Positions 9,183 through 17,753 of a stretch of 64,000 bases of DNA are shown one piece after another; the stretch's first letter is position 1; every line of letters starts with the position of its first letter. Under the pieces are notes generated by a model. It did no database searches and had not been told where the DNA came from. It saw only the letters and a list, made by a program, of their open reading frames with translations. A program made the position numbers and the translations under genes. The stretch spans positions 62,001 to 126,000 of the forward strand of contig NZ_BOML01000006.1 of the NCBI RefSeq assembly GCF_016862175.1. The letters are read 5' to 3'. The DNA comes from Paractinoplanes durhamensis. GTDB lineage: Bacteria; Actinomycetota; Actinomycetes; Mycobacteriales; Micromonosporaceae.

Positions 9183-9983
9183 TCAAACGCGGGATCGGTT
9201 GACACTGAACAATTCCAGTGCCCGATCCACTGCCGACACCATCGGCATGAGGTGCGACGATGCGGCACCGATCGGGCCGGAGCGAGCCCACGGCTGCTGG
9301 ATAAGATCAATCCCGACGGCCCCGAAATCGTTGTCGTCCAGCGCCGGGGCCTGGAATTCCAGCAGCCGCCGACGGCCGCTTTCCGACACGAAGCAGGAGA
9401 AAGTCATGATCGGAATAGCCGGCACGAGACGATATTCGGCAAGATGCAAAGCGGTGCACTTGTCCATTCCCACACCGATCAGCAAAACCTTCGCGCCGGT
9501 TCGGTAGAGGGCGCCCAGCGGTGACCTTTCACCGAGATGGCACGGCAGGTCGTGCTCGGCGACGAGATCGGCGGCGGCCGGCCCGAGCGCGGCGAACGAG
9601 GTCTGCGGATGGCTGCTCCGCCACGCCCCGGGTTGTCGCCGTACGTGTTCGGCGAGCGCCCCCATCCCGTACGACGGGGAGGTTCGCGGATCGAAGCCCG
9701 GCATCCCGTCCTCGTAGTGGGCGCGCTGGGCCTTGGACATGCCGGCCGTCGCCGCCCGGTACACCGGACTGGTGAGCGAGTTGTTCGCGGTCTGCGTGGG
9801 CACCACGATCGTCCCGGCGGCACCGAGCACGTCGCGGAGAGCGGTCAGCAGGGTGTCCGGCCCGCGATCGAGCGGGCCGGCGGTCCGCATCGCGCAGTGC
9901 ACGAGAACCACCTCGCCGGCCCGGAGGCCGAGGGCCCGCAGGTCGGCGGCGATGGCGCTCGCGTCCCGGCGAGGCCCGGTCAC
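9183..9983 (-). CDS. AAC(3)-family acetyltransferase-like protein in the fxs locus
   Basis: A 266-aa protein from GTG 9983, whose start overlaps the fxsB stop as GTGA, so translation is coupled to fxsB. It has the AAC(3)/YokD fold signatures: an N-terminal L-V-H-C-A-M strand, V-V-P-T-Q-T, an S-Y-G-M-G segment, an S-S-H-P stretch, and C-T-A-L-H-L-A-E-Y-R, the conserved His/Glu region near residue 195. Length matches the family (about 260-280). Family knowledge: AAC(3) enzymes transfer acetyl from acetyl-CoA to the 3-amino group of 2-deoxystreptamine aminoglycosides. Placement between fxsB and fxsC suggests instead modification of the Fxs peptide or a linked metabolite, which is inference. An incidental resistance gene is less likely given the coupling. 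Confidence 0.85.
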   Translation of the reverse strand: MTGPRRDASAIAADLRALGLRAGEVVLVHCAMRTAGPLDRGPDTLLTALRDVLGAAGTIVVPTQTANNSLTSPVYRAATAGMSKAQRAHYEDGMPGFDPRTSPSYGMGALAEHVRRQPGAWRSSHPQTSFAALGPAAADLVAEHDLPCHLGERSPLGALYRTGAKVLLIGVGMDKCTALHLAEYRLVPAIPIMTFSCFVSESGRRRLLEFQAPALDDNDFGAVGIDLIQQPWARSGPIGAASSHLMPMVSAVDRALELFSVNRSRV

Positions 9984-12301
9984 GAACCCCAACCCTCCAC
10001 GGTGGCCGCGAGCCGGTCGACGAAGTCGACGCCGAGCGGGGTCAGGGCTTCGGTGCCGCGCAGGGCCGCGATCGCGCCGGTCGTCCAGCCCAGGTACTTC
10101 GCGTACAGCTCCGGGCCGCGCGGATCCTGATCGGCGCGCAGCCGCCACGCGTCGGCCACCGCCGCATGGGCGTACACCCCTTGCAGGGCCGCCTCGACCG
10201 GTCGGGGCTCGGGCTTCCAGCCGACCATGATCCGGGCGTCCGAATCACCGTCGAAGAGGTCGCAGAGATCGAGCAGCGCGCCGAGCTTGCCGTGCTGGAA
10301 CTCGTGCACCAGCAGGACCGCCAGGTCACCGGGGTCGGTCAGCGCGGCGGCGACCGAGCCGAACGCGTCCCGCGCGGTGGACGCGCGCTGGGCGCCGGCC
10401 GGGTCCCGCTCCAGCGGCACGACCGCCCGCAGACCGGCGCGCAGACCGGGCGCGTACGCCGGCAGGTCGGTGACGATCACGCGCCAGGCCTCGGTCAGGG
10501 CGTCCCGCCACGCGCGCTCGGCGCCCGCGTCGAGCCGGCCGGCCGGAGTCCACCGGTGACAGTCCCGAGCCGGATCCCCGTCCTCCAGACGAATGCCCCA
10601 GCCGCCGAGGTCGACCCATCGCGCGGGCTGCCACCAGGCGGTCGCCTCGGGCCGGGCCAGGTTGACCGACAACGTGCGGTCCGGCCCGATGATCCACAGC
10701 TGGTCCTGCTCGACCTTGAGCCGCGCCGGCCCGGTGACCGGGCTCGGCCAGTAGACCGTGCCGGCCGTGGGCAGCGCGACCACGCCGCGGTCGATCTCGA
10801 CGTCGACCTCGACCGCCACACCGGCGTGCACGGCCGCGGCCGCGGCCAGCCCGCCCAGGTAGGACAGCCCGCCACCGACCGCGCCGGGGCGTAGCTGGTC
10901 GACCGCCCAGGCGCGGGCATAGGGGTGGGCCAGCACGCGCTGCACGGCGCCCGCGTCCACCGACTCGACCGCGGCGAGGGCGTCCCAGGCCGCGTTGCTG
11001 CCGTGCTGGTCGATGACCGCGAACAGAAGGGCCCGGGTGATGGCCGGTTGCTGGTCGGCGAGCCAGCCGATGGTCGACTCGGCACCGAAGCCCGAGCCGA
11101 TCTCCGCCACGATGCTGCCGAGGGCGTCGGGCTCGGTGTCGGCAAAGTGCATTTTGCTCTCCTCATTGCTCTGCTCGACCAGAACGCGCAGGTCGGCGCA
11201 GTAGACGGAGGGATTGTCGAAGCCGCTTCCGGTGCCGGTGGTGCGGAAACGGTGGGCGTAGAGGCCGCCGCGGCACTGATCCACGACCGGGCAGCTCCGG
11301 CAGACCGCGCTCAGCGCCTCGACCCCGGCCAGCCGGGCGGCGATCGGCGCGAGCCGGGACAGATCGTCGACGGAGTGCGTGAGCACGCTCAATCCGGTCG
11401 CCGGTGCCCCGTCGTAGGCAATCTTGATCGAATCGGCCTGCTCGTAGCGGCCGTCGGTCTCGATGACCGCCATGTCGACCACATCGGCGCCGAGCTGCTC
11501 GCTGCCGCTGGGTCCGCCGTCGGCGGTGGAGTGCAGGCCGTCGAAGAGCCGGATCCGCATCGGACGCTTATCGGCCAGCCAGCGCTGATGGATCACCGAG
11601 AGCCAGGAAGCGTACGGCGTGAAGTCGCCGGCCGGGCGCAGCGGCGGCTCGTCCCAGGTGGCGTGCGGAAGGAGGAAATCGACCTCGGGGGGCCGCTCGG
11701 CGAGCAGCGCCGCATAGACGCGCAGCGGGTCGTTGCGCACGTCGACGGTGCACAGAAGCCCGGCGTACAGCTCGCGATAGTCCGGCGTCCGCAGCAGCGC
11801 GAGAGCCGCGCGCACCTGGTCGTAGCTGCCGGCGCCGTTGGCGAAGCGACGATGAAGATCATTCGCTGCCCGATCGCCATCCAGCGAGACCCCGACCCGC
11901 ACGCCGTGCCGTTTGAGCACGTCACACATCGGGGGTGCCAGCCGGACACCGTTGGTCTGCATGATCAGGTCGAGCCGGGTGACCGGTTCGACCTGCGCGC
12001 GAAGGTCGGTGAGGATCTCGTCCATCCGCGCCGCCCCGACGAGCAACGGCTCGCCGCCGTGCAGCACCACCCGCACCCGCGGCAGACTCCACGCGTGTGC
12101 GTGCTCGGCGATCCGGCCGGCCGCGGCCCGCAGCACCGCCGGCGCCATCGTGCGCGGCTTGGTGCGCCAACTCTGGTCGGCATGCTCGTAGACGTAACAA
12201 TGGTCGCACGACAAGTCGCAGCGACCATTGATCTTGAGGACGAACTGGCTCAGCGGATGCGGCTCACCGCTCCCTGGGACACCACCCGTCGCTCCGCCCA
12301 T
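9980..12301 (-). CDS. fxsB: Cyclophane-forming radical SAM/SPASM maturase FxsB with C-terminal HExxH domain
   Basis: A 773-aa protein from ATG 12301, whose A is shared with the fxsA stop (TGATG). Residues 20-300 form the radical SAM barrel with the 4Fe-4S motif C28-x3-C32-x2-C35. A SPASM region with several cysteines (CRSC, DQC, YC) lies at about 330-375 and should bind auxiliary clusters. The C-terminal half ends in a protease-like domain with H666-E-F-Q-H670, the HExxH extension typical of FxsB. Family knowledge: FxsB enzymes install a three-residue cyclophane between the Phe ring and the Ser beta-carbon of the FxS motif in FxsA; the HExxH part may process the peptide, but this is less established. 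The stop overlaps the AAC(3)-like start. Cytoplasmic. Confidence 0.93.
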   Translation of the reverse strand: MGGATGGVPGSGEPHPLSQFVLKINGRCDLSCDHCYVYEHADQSWRTKPRTMAPAVLRAAAGRIAEHAHAWSLPRVRVVLHGGEPLLVGAARMDEILTDLRAQVEPVTRLDLIMQTNGVRLAPPMCDVLKRHGVRVGVSLDGDRAANDLHRRFANGAGSYDQVRAALALLRTPDYRELYAGLLCTVDVRNDPLRVYAALLAERPPEVDFLLPHATWDEPPLRPAGDFTPYASWLSVIHQRWLADKRPMRIRLFDGLHSTADGGPSGSEQLGADVVDMAVIETDGRYEQADSIKIAYDGAPATGLSVLTHSVDDLSRLAPIAARLAGVEALSAVCRSCPVVDQCRGGLYAHRFRTTGTGSGFDNPSVYCADLRVLVEQSNEESKMHFADTEPDALGSIVAEIGSGFGAESTIGWLADQQPAITRALLFAVIDQHGSNAAWDALAAVESVDAGAVQRVLAHPYARAWAVDQLRPGAVGGGLSYLGGLAAAAAVHAGVAVEVDVEIDRGVVALPTAGTVYWPSPVTGPARLKVEQDQLWIIGPDRTLSVNLARPEATAWWQPARWVDLGGWGIRLEDGDPARDCHRWTPAGRLDAGAERAWRDALTEAWRVIVTDLPAYAPGLRAGLRAVVPLERDPAGAQRASTARDAFGSVAAALTDPGDLAVLLVHEFQHGKLGALLDLCDLFDGDSDARIMVGWKPEPRPVEAALQGVYAHAAVADAWRLRADQDPRGPELYAKYLGWTTGAIAALRGTEALTPLGVDFVDRLAATVEGWGS

Positions 12302-12474
12302 CAGGGAGCAGACTGGAAGGCGGCCACATCGAGACGCCGCATGAGCGACCGGTTGTCCACAATTCGCCGTACAACCCGGTCGGCCTGGTCGGCCCGGATC
12401 TCGTGCAGCGGCGTCGCCTTGATGGCGGCCAGCGGCTCAGCAAGAGTGTCCAGGGTCGTAACGGTTTTCACCAT
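12301..12474 (-). CDS. fxsA: FxSxx-COOH RiPP precursor peptide FxsA
   Basis: A 57-aa peptide starting at ATG 12474 with GGAG two bases upstream of the start, a short spacing. An in-frame TTG at 12546 would give 81 aa but has no ribosome site. The C-terminus is F53-Q-S55-A-P57, an exact match to the F-x-S-x-x-COOH signature. A leader of about 50 residues contains a helical, Arg/Asp-rich segment (R-R-I-V-D-N-R-S-L-M-R-R-L). Family knowledge: the FxS residues are substrate for FxsB crosslinking. The stop codon overlaps the fxsB ATG by one base, coupling expression of substrate and enzyme. A frameshift or other precursor copy nearby was not seen. Confidence 0.9.
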   Translation of the reverse strand: MVKTVTTLDTLAEPLAAIKATPLHEIRADQADRVVRRIVDNRSLMRRLDVAAFQSAP

Positions 12475-12793
12475 AACTCCAGATATCAGTAATCGGGGAC
12501 GCTTGTTGCGGTATGCCGCAGATTCAAACGAATAAGCTTGGTTCAAGTTCCGGCGGCGCCCGCACCCGTAGACCCGAACGAGCAGCGTCCGCGCAAGCTA
12601 CTGCGCCACCAGTCATCATGGCACAGCACTCCCACCCCTGGTGGGGACTTCATCCGCCAGGGGTCGAGGCTGCCCCAAAGAGAGCGGGACCGATAGTAGC
12701 GATTGTCGATGCCCGCGTAAACAGGAGATGCTCCGAACCACCTGAAGGGGATTCGGGGAATTTCATTTGTCGCCGGCACCGCCGATACGTGCG
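12475..12793. other. Intergenic region upstream of fxsA (fxs promoter region)
   Basis: About 319 bp without a convincing gene, between the fxs operon and the secreted dehydrogenase, both on the minus strand. It must contain the fxs promoter, but no clear -35/-10 pair stands out. A TGCGG-TATG-CCGCA inverted repeat (12507-12520) lies 33 bp before the fxsA ATG. A CCCACC-CCT-GGTGGG hairpin (12631-12645) has no T-tract. The region is less GC-rich than the flanking genes. Confidence 0.6.
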
Positions 12794-15700
12794 TCATGAG
12801 ACGGCCACCTGGTCGAAGGTGCTGGTGTTCAGGGCGCCGCCGTTGTGGGCGCTGACGAACAGGCCGATCGTGGCCGGGCCGGCCAGGACGGCCGTGCCGA
12901 TCTCCGTCCAGGTGACGCCGTCGGCGGAGCGGAAGCCGGTGACGGTGTCGCCCGCGCGGGTCAGTTTCAGCCAGGTGCGTACGCTGCCGGCCCCGCCGCC
13001 GACGTCGGTGTTGAAGCCGGTCTGCAGGTGGATGCCGTGGGCGGGGGTGAGGAAGAGCGCCACGTACGGCGTCATCGGCGACGCCGCCTGCTTGATCATG
13101 ATGCCGGACTTGGCCCATTCGCTGGTGTTCCCCTGGGTCAGCGGGCGGGCCACGATGACGCCGTCACCGGTCAGCTCCCGGTAGACGTAGTGGAACTGGT
13201 CGGCGTCGTTCCAGATGTCGTTGCCGGCCCCGGCCACCGTCCAGGTGCTGCCACTGACCGACGCCGAGCCGAGCAGGGCCGGCGCTCCGACGTCGGCCGC
13301 ACTCCAGCCGCCGGGCAGCCCGGACGGTGCCGCACCCACGCTGAGGTGGTCGAACGTTGCGGTACTCCGCGATCCGCCGTCGTGCGAGGTGACGAACAGG
13401 CCCACCTCGACGGTCGCCGGCAGGGTGCCGAGCCCGACCGTGCCGACCAGCGCCCAGCTGACGCCGTCGGCCGACTCGAACCCGGTGATGGTGTTGCCGT
13501 TGCGGTTCAGCTTGAGCCACCGCGGTGCGCCGTTCCCGCTGCCGCCCAGGCTGGTGGCGAAGTTGGCCTGGAGCTTCGTGCCGTTTCCGGGGGTGACCAT
13601 CATCGCCGCGTACGGGGAGCCGGCCGCGGTCGACCCCTTGATCATGATGCCCGCCTTGGCCCACTCCTCGGTTCCCTGCTGGGCGGCGACCTGGGCGGTG
13701 ACCGAGCCGTCGCCGGTGAGTGGCTGGTGGACGAAGTGGAACTGGTCGGCGTCACCCCAGATGTCCCCGCCCGCACCGGTCACCGTGAACGTGCCGGCGA
13801 TCTCGGTGGCGTCCCCGGCGAGGGCCGGCGCGCCCACGTCCTGGTCGGCCCACGGCGCCGGCAGGGCCGGATCGACGTCACCGACCACGCTGACGTGATC
13901 GAAGAGGGCGGTGGACAGCACGTTGTTGTCATGCGAGGAGACGAACAACCCGATGGTGGCGATGCTGGGGATGTCCAGCGTCGTCGACCCGATCGGTGAC
14001 CAGGTGACGCCGTCGCCGGACTGGAACGCCGTGACCGTGTTGCCGACCCGGGTCAGTTTCATCCAGGCGTTCGGGAAGGCGTACGGGAACTCGCCGCCGT
14101 CCTGGTTGAACTTGGCCTGGAAGTGCATCCCGTGCCCGGGCGTCACCGCGATCATCGCGTACGGGGAGTCGGCCGTCGCCGATCCCTTGATCATGATTCC
14201 GGCCTTGGCCCACGCGTCGGTGTTGCCCTGCGCGGTCATCCGGGCCACGATCTCGCCGTCGCCGAGGAGCGGCTGGTGGACGTACCGGAACTCGTCGGTG
14301 TCGCCCCAGATGTCGTTGCCGCCGCCTTCGACGGTGTAGACGCCGCCGTCGTAGGAGGACAGCCCCGCGATGGTCCGGTTACCGATGTCGTTGCTGGTCC
14401 ACGGGGCCGGCGGCGGGCTGATCTGGTCGAAGTTCACGGTGTAGGTGGTGTCCACCGCGGGGGTGGTGATGACGTGCGTCTGGGCCTGCCCGTCCGACCA
14501 GCCGTGATAGAGGTACTGCTTACCGTCCACGAACTGCGGCGAGGCCGCGCTGAGGGTCCGCTCCACGCCGACCACCGCGTCCTCGGTGTACGCCGCCACG
14601 GCCGGGATGCCGTCGACCGCGTACTGCAGCCCCTCGACGTTGGCCCGGAAGGTGAGCCGCACCAGGTTCGGTTTGACGGCAACCGACGACGTGTGGGTCA
14701 GCCCGCCGCTGTCGGTCACGGTGAGCTTGATCTCGTACCAGGTCGTGCCGACGTTGTCGGAGATCCGCGGAATCGTGAAGGTGCCGCTGGTGACGCCGTC
14801 GATCGGGCCGAGGAACGGGTGCACGTGGTCGGCGTGGTGGAACACCACCGACCAGGAGTAGGCGCCGGCCGGCAGAACCCCCTGGTCCGGGTCGCTCGCG
14901 GTGCCGGCGTAGCTGATCGTGTCGCCCGCGTCGTACTTCGACGGGGTGGCCGGTGCGGTGATGACCCCGGTCGGTCTTCGGTTGCCGACCTGCACCTCGA
15001 GCGTCGCGGTGTCGGTCTTCTCGCCGTCGCTCACGGTCAGCGTCGGATGGAAGACCCCGCTGCCGGTGTACGTGTGTGCCGGGTTCGGCGCGGTCGAGGT
15101 GGTGCCGTCGCCGAAGTTCCACGCGTACGTCAACGGGGTGCCGTCCGGGTCGGCCGAACCCGCGGAGGAGAACGTGACCGGCAGCGGCCCGAGACCGTTG
15201 TCCGGCGAGGCGGCGGCCTTGGCCACCGGTGCCCGGTTGCCGCCCGACGGCGCGATCTTGTAGAACGCTCCCGGGTAGATGTCGAGCTGGTAGAGGTTGC
15301 CGTCGGGGCCGGTCGACAGCTGCACCGGCGTTCCGGCGTCGAGGTCGAAGTTGTGCACGGACACGACGCTCGTGTAGGTCTCGTCCATCGTCAGGTACTT
15401 GATGAAGCCGAGCGTGTAGTCGGCGAAATAGACCCCCGGAGGGAACTTGTCGCCGGTGTAGACGGACACCGCGGTGATCGAGCCGGCGCTGGCCGGCGGC
15501 GCGGTGTGCGGATAGGCGTAGACCGGTTGGGCGTAACCGCAGCCGGCGCAGACCCCTTCCGCGTACGGCCAGCCGTAGTCGGCGCCCTTCTCGATGAGGT
15601 TGAGCTCCTCGAAATGCGAGCCGCCCACGTCGCCGCCGAGCAGTTTGCCGGCGTTGGGCCCGTTCGGGACGACATCGAACCGGAACGTGTTGCGCAGCCC

Positions 15701-16333
15701 GTACGCCCAGATCGCCGGCTCCGCGCCGGGGGTGCCGACGAACGGGTTGTCCGGCGGGATGGTGCCGTCCGAGTTGATCCGCAGAACCTTGCCGTGGATG
15801 GTGCCCAGGCTGGGCGCGTTGGGGTTGTAGACGTTCATGCCCAGCGACCAGTACAGCTTGCCGTCCGGGCCGAACCGCACCTCACCGCCGTGGTGGAAGA
15901 CGTTGGCCTGCTGGTTGGACTTCAGCAGCACCTTCTCCGACGCGGGGTCGACGGTGTCGCCGACGACCGTGAACCGGCTCAGCCGATCCAGGTTCTCCAC
16001 GTGGGTGTAGGCGAGATAGAGGTAGTGGTTGGCGGCGAAGTCCGGGTCGAGTTCCAGGCCGAGCAGGCCGCGCTCGTCGGAGTTCGCGGTGGACACGGTG
16101 ATCATCGGGGCGGTCTGCAGCACGCCCCCCTTGATCAGCCGGAGCGCGCCGTTCTTCTCGGCGATGAAGACGCGCCCGTCGGGTGCGAACCGGAACGCGG
16201 TTGGTGCGTCCAACCCGTCGGCCAGGGTCGTCTTGTCGAAGTCGGCCGGCGGGGCGGCGTACGCAAATCGTGGGGTGACGAGAACGACCACCGCGACCAG
16301 AAGCGCCGCCAAGGCGCAGTTAATTCGTCTCAT
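12794..16333 (-). CDS. Secreted PQQ-type sugar dehydrogenase with PKD, Ig-like and three DUF1349-like domains
   Basis: A 1179-aa protein with a Sec signal peptide (hydrophobic residues 7-26, AYAAP cleavage region). About 30-360 is a six-bladed glucose/sorbosone dehydrogenase domain (motifs GLLGLELDPDF and YGLRNTFRF). A PKD domain follows at about 368-450 (YAWNFGDG), then an Ig/FN-like segment to about 640. Three tandem repeats of about 175 residues (starting near 643, 825 and 1006) share D-I-W-G/N-D, F-x-Y/F-V-x-x-x-L-x-G-D-G and W-A-K-x-G-I-M-I-K motifs, resembling DUF1349/concanavalin-like sandwiches. The start overlaps the upstream glycosyltransferase by 14 bp, indicating coupling. Family knowledge: such enzymes oxidise aldoses extracellularly; the repeats probably bind glycan. 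The exact substrate is unknown. Confidence 0.87.
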   Translation of the reverse strand: MRRINCALAALLVAVVVLVTPRFAYAAPPADFDKTTLADGLDAPTAFRFAPDGRVFIAEKNGALRLIKGGVLQTAPMITVSTANSDERGLLGLELDPDFAANHYLYLAYTHVENLDRLSRFTVVGDTVDPASEKVLLKSNQQANVFHHGGEVRFGPDGKLYWSLGMNVYNPNAPSLGTIHGKVLRINSDGTIPPDNPFVGTPGAEPAIWAYGLRNTFRFDVVPNGPNAGKLLGGDVGGSHFEELNLIEKGADYGWPYAEGVCAGCGYAQPVYAYPHTAPPASAGSITAVSVYTGDKFPPGVYFADYTLGFIKYLTMDETYTSVVSVHNFDLDAGTPVQLSTGPDGNLYQLDIYPGAFYKIAPSGGNRAPVAKAAASPDNGLGPLPVTFSSAGSADPDGTPLTYAWNFGDGTTSTAPNPAHTYTGSGVFHPTLTVSDGEKTDTATLEVQVGNRRPTGVITAPATPSKYDAGDTISYAGTASDPDQGVLPAGAYSWSVVFHHADHVHPFLGPIDGVTSGTFTIPRISDNVGTTWYEIKLTVTDSGGLTHTSSVAVKPNLVRLTFRANVEGLQYAVDGIPAVAAYTEDAVVGVERTLSAASPQFVDGKQYLYHGWSDGQAQTHVITTPAVDTTYTVNFDQISPPPAPWTSNDIGNRTIAGLSSYDGGVYTVEGGGNDIWGDTDEFRYVHQPLLGDGEIVARMTAQGNTDAWAKAGIMIKGSATADSPYAMIAVTPGHGMHFQAKFNQDGGEFPYAFPNAWMKLTRVGNTVTAFQSGDGVTWSPIGSTTLDIPSIATIGLFVSSHDNNVLSTALFDHVSVVGDVDPALPAPWADQDVGAPALAGDATEIAGTFTVTGAGGDIWGDADQFHFVHQPLTGDGSVTAQVAAQQGTEEWAKAGIMIKGSTAAGSPYAAMMVTPGNGTKLQANFATSLGGSGNGAPRWLKLNRNGNTITGFESADGVSWALVGTVGLGTLPATVEVGLFVTSHDGGSRSTATFDHLSVGAAPSGLPGGWSAADVGAPALLGSASVSGSTWTVAGAGNDIWNDADQFHYVYRELTGDGVIVARPLTQGNTSEWAKSGIMIKQAASPMTPYVALFLTPAHGIHLQTGFNTDVGGGAGSVRTWLKLTRAGDTVTGFRSADGVTWTEIGTAVLAGPATIGLFVSAHNGGALNTSTFDQVAVS

Positions 16334-17753
16334 GCGAGACCAGCCCGTGCTCGGTGAGCTCCCAGAAGTGCCGTTTGCTCGGCCGCAGGAGCTGGAAGAC
16401 CGCCTTGTAGGCGGCGACGCTCATCAGCCCCCAGTACAGCGGGACCGTGAGCATCGCCCGCACCGCGCGATGCAGTCCCCGTTCCATGCAGCCGTTCATC
16501 AGGCAATAGCACATGAGCACGTTGCCGAGGATCATCGTCGCCAGACCGGCGTAGAGGCTGGCCGCCGGGAAGAGCGGCTCCAGGTAGCGGGGCCCGGTGA
16601 TCAGGTAGCTGACGAACAGCGCCCAGAAGATCGGGTTGACCAGCGTGGTGAAGGTGGAGAAACCGAGCGTCAGGTGCATCGCCGCGGCCCGCTTGAAGCC
16701 CAGCTCGCGCCAGACCCGCACCGGGTTCCGGGAGTGGACCAGCCAGGTCTGGATGTAGCCCTTGATCCAGCGGCTGCGCTGGCGGACCCAGTTGCCGAGC
16801 CGGCTGTTGGCCTCCTCCTCGGTGACCGAGACCATCATCCGCACGTCCCAGCCGCGCCGGGCGATCCGGATGCCCAGGTCGGCGTCCTCGGTGACGTTGT
16901 ACTGGTCCCAGCCGCCCAGGTCGAGCAGCGCATCGGTACGGAAGTGGTTGGAGGTGCCGCCGAGCGGGATGGCCAGCCGGTGCCGGTCGAGTCCGCGCAG
17001 CGAGAGACTGAAGTTGGTGGCGTATTCGGCCGCGAAACACCGGGTGAGCCAGTTCGTCCACGGGTTCCAGTAGTGCAGTTCGGCCTGCACGCAGACCACC
17101 CGATCGGGCAGCAGGCGGAAGGCGAGTGCCGCCTTGCGCAGCTGGTCCGCGTCCGGCCGGTCCTCGGCGTCGTAGATGACGCAGAATTCGCCGGTGGCCC
17201 GGGACAGCCCGACGTTGCAGGCCTTGGGCTTGGTCTTCGGCGGCGAGTCCGGGATGATCACGATCTCGAACTGCGGGGCAAGCCGCATCGTGTCGAGCGC
17301 GGCCCGGGTCTCGGTGTCGTCCTCCTCGATCAGAAGCAGGATCTGCACCTTGTCGGCCGGATAGTCCAGGGCGGACAGCCGGTCGACCAGGTAGGGCAGG
17401 ACCGACGCCTCGCGGTACAGCGGGACCAGGATGCTGTAGCGGGCCAGGTCGCGGTCCGGGACGGCCCGCAGATCCGCCGGCTCGAAACGGAGCACCGGCG
17501 CCCCACCGGCCCGGAAGACCATGGCCAGCTTGAAGGCGATCACCACGACGTACACCACGGTGACCGCGGCCACCGCGAACTGCCCCCACCGCAGCAGCGA
17601 CGGGCCGAACCCGATGGTGGCCGAGAGGGTCAGCAGCACGGCGATCGTCACGAGGGCTACCGTGCCGCCGACTGCCTGCCCGCGGCTGAGGAGCTTGTCG
17701 GCGCTCAGCTCGGGATCCAAGGTCACCGGGGTCCGCACACTTGTCTGGGTCAT
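16320..17753 (-). CDS. Processive-type family 2 glycosyltransferase, membrane-bound
   Basis: A 477-aa protein from ATG 17753. Two N-terminal membrane segments (about 28-50 and 58-78) precede a GT-A domain with Y-D-A-E-D near residue 194 (DxD-type metal site), GGTSNHF, T-E-D-A-D-L-G and Q-R-S-R-W near residue 321. This is the D,D,D,QxxRW pattern of cellulose/hyaluronan-synthase-like enzymes. Three further membrane spans follow. The start overlaps the stop of the upstream fused glycosyltransferase as ATGA, and its own end overlaps the secreted dehydrogenase start by 14 bp, so the three form one translation-coupled unit. Inference: it polymerises or transfers sugars across the membrane for a surface polysaccharide. 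The sugar donor cannot be read from the sequence. Confidence 0.9.
   Translation of the reverse strand: MTQTSVRTPVTLDPELSADKLLSRGQAVGGTVALVTIAVLLTLSATIGFGPSLLRWGQFAVAAVTVVYVVVIAFKLAMVFRAGGAPVLRFEPADLRAVPDRDLARYSILVPLYREASVLPYLVDRLSALDYPADKVQILLLIEEDDTETRAALDTMRLAPQFEIVIIPDSPPKTKPKACNVGLSRATGEFCVIYDAEDRPDADQLRKAALAFRLLPDRVVCVQAELHYWNPWTNWLTRCFAAEYATNFSLSLRGLDRHRLAIPLGGTSNHFRTDALLDLGGWDQYNVTEDADLGIRIARRGWDVRMMVSVTEEEANSRLGNWVRQRSRWIKGYIQTWLVHSRNPVRVWRELGFKRAAAMHLTLGFSTFTTLVNPIFWALFVSYLITGPRYLEPLFPAASLYAGLATMILGNVLMCYCLMNGCMERGLHRAVRAMLTVPLYWGLMSVAAYKAVFQLLRPSKRHFWELTEHGLVSHETN

Noticed and set aside
12631..12645. Intrinsic terminator upstream of the fxs operon
   Set aside because: The six-bp hairpin has no T-tract and does not follow a gene end on either strand.
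12794..14404. Three separate genes for the repeat domains of the dehydrogenase
   Set aside because: The frame is continuous with the signal peptide and catalytic domain, with no internal stop or ribosome site.
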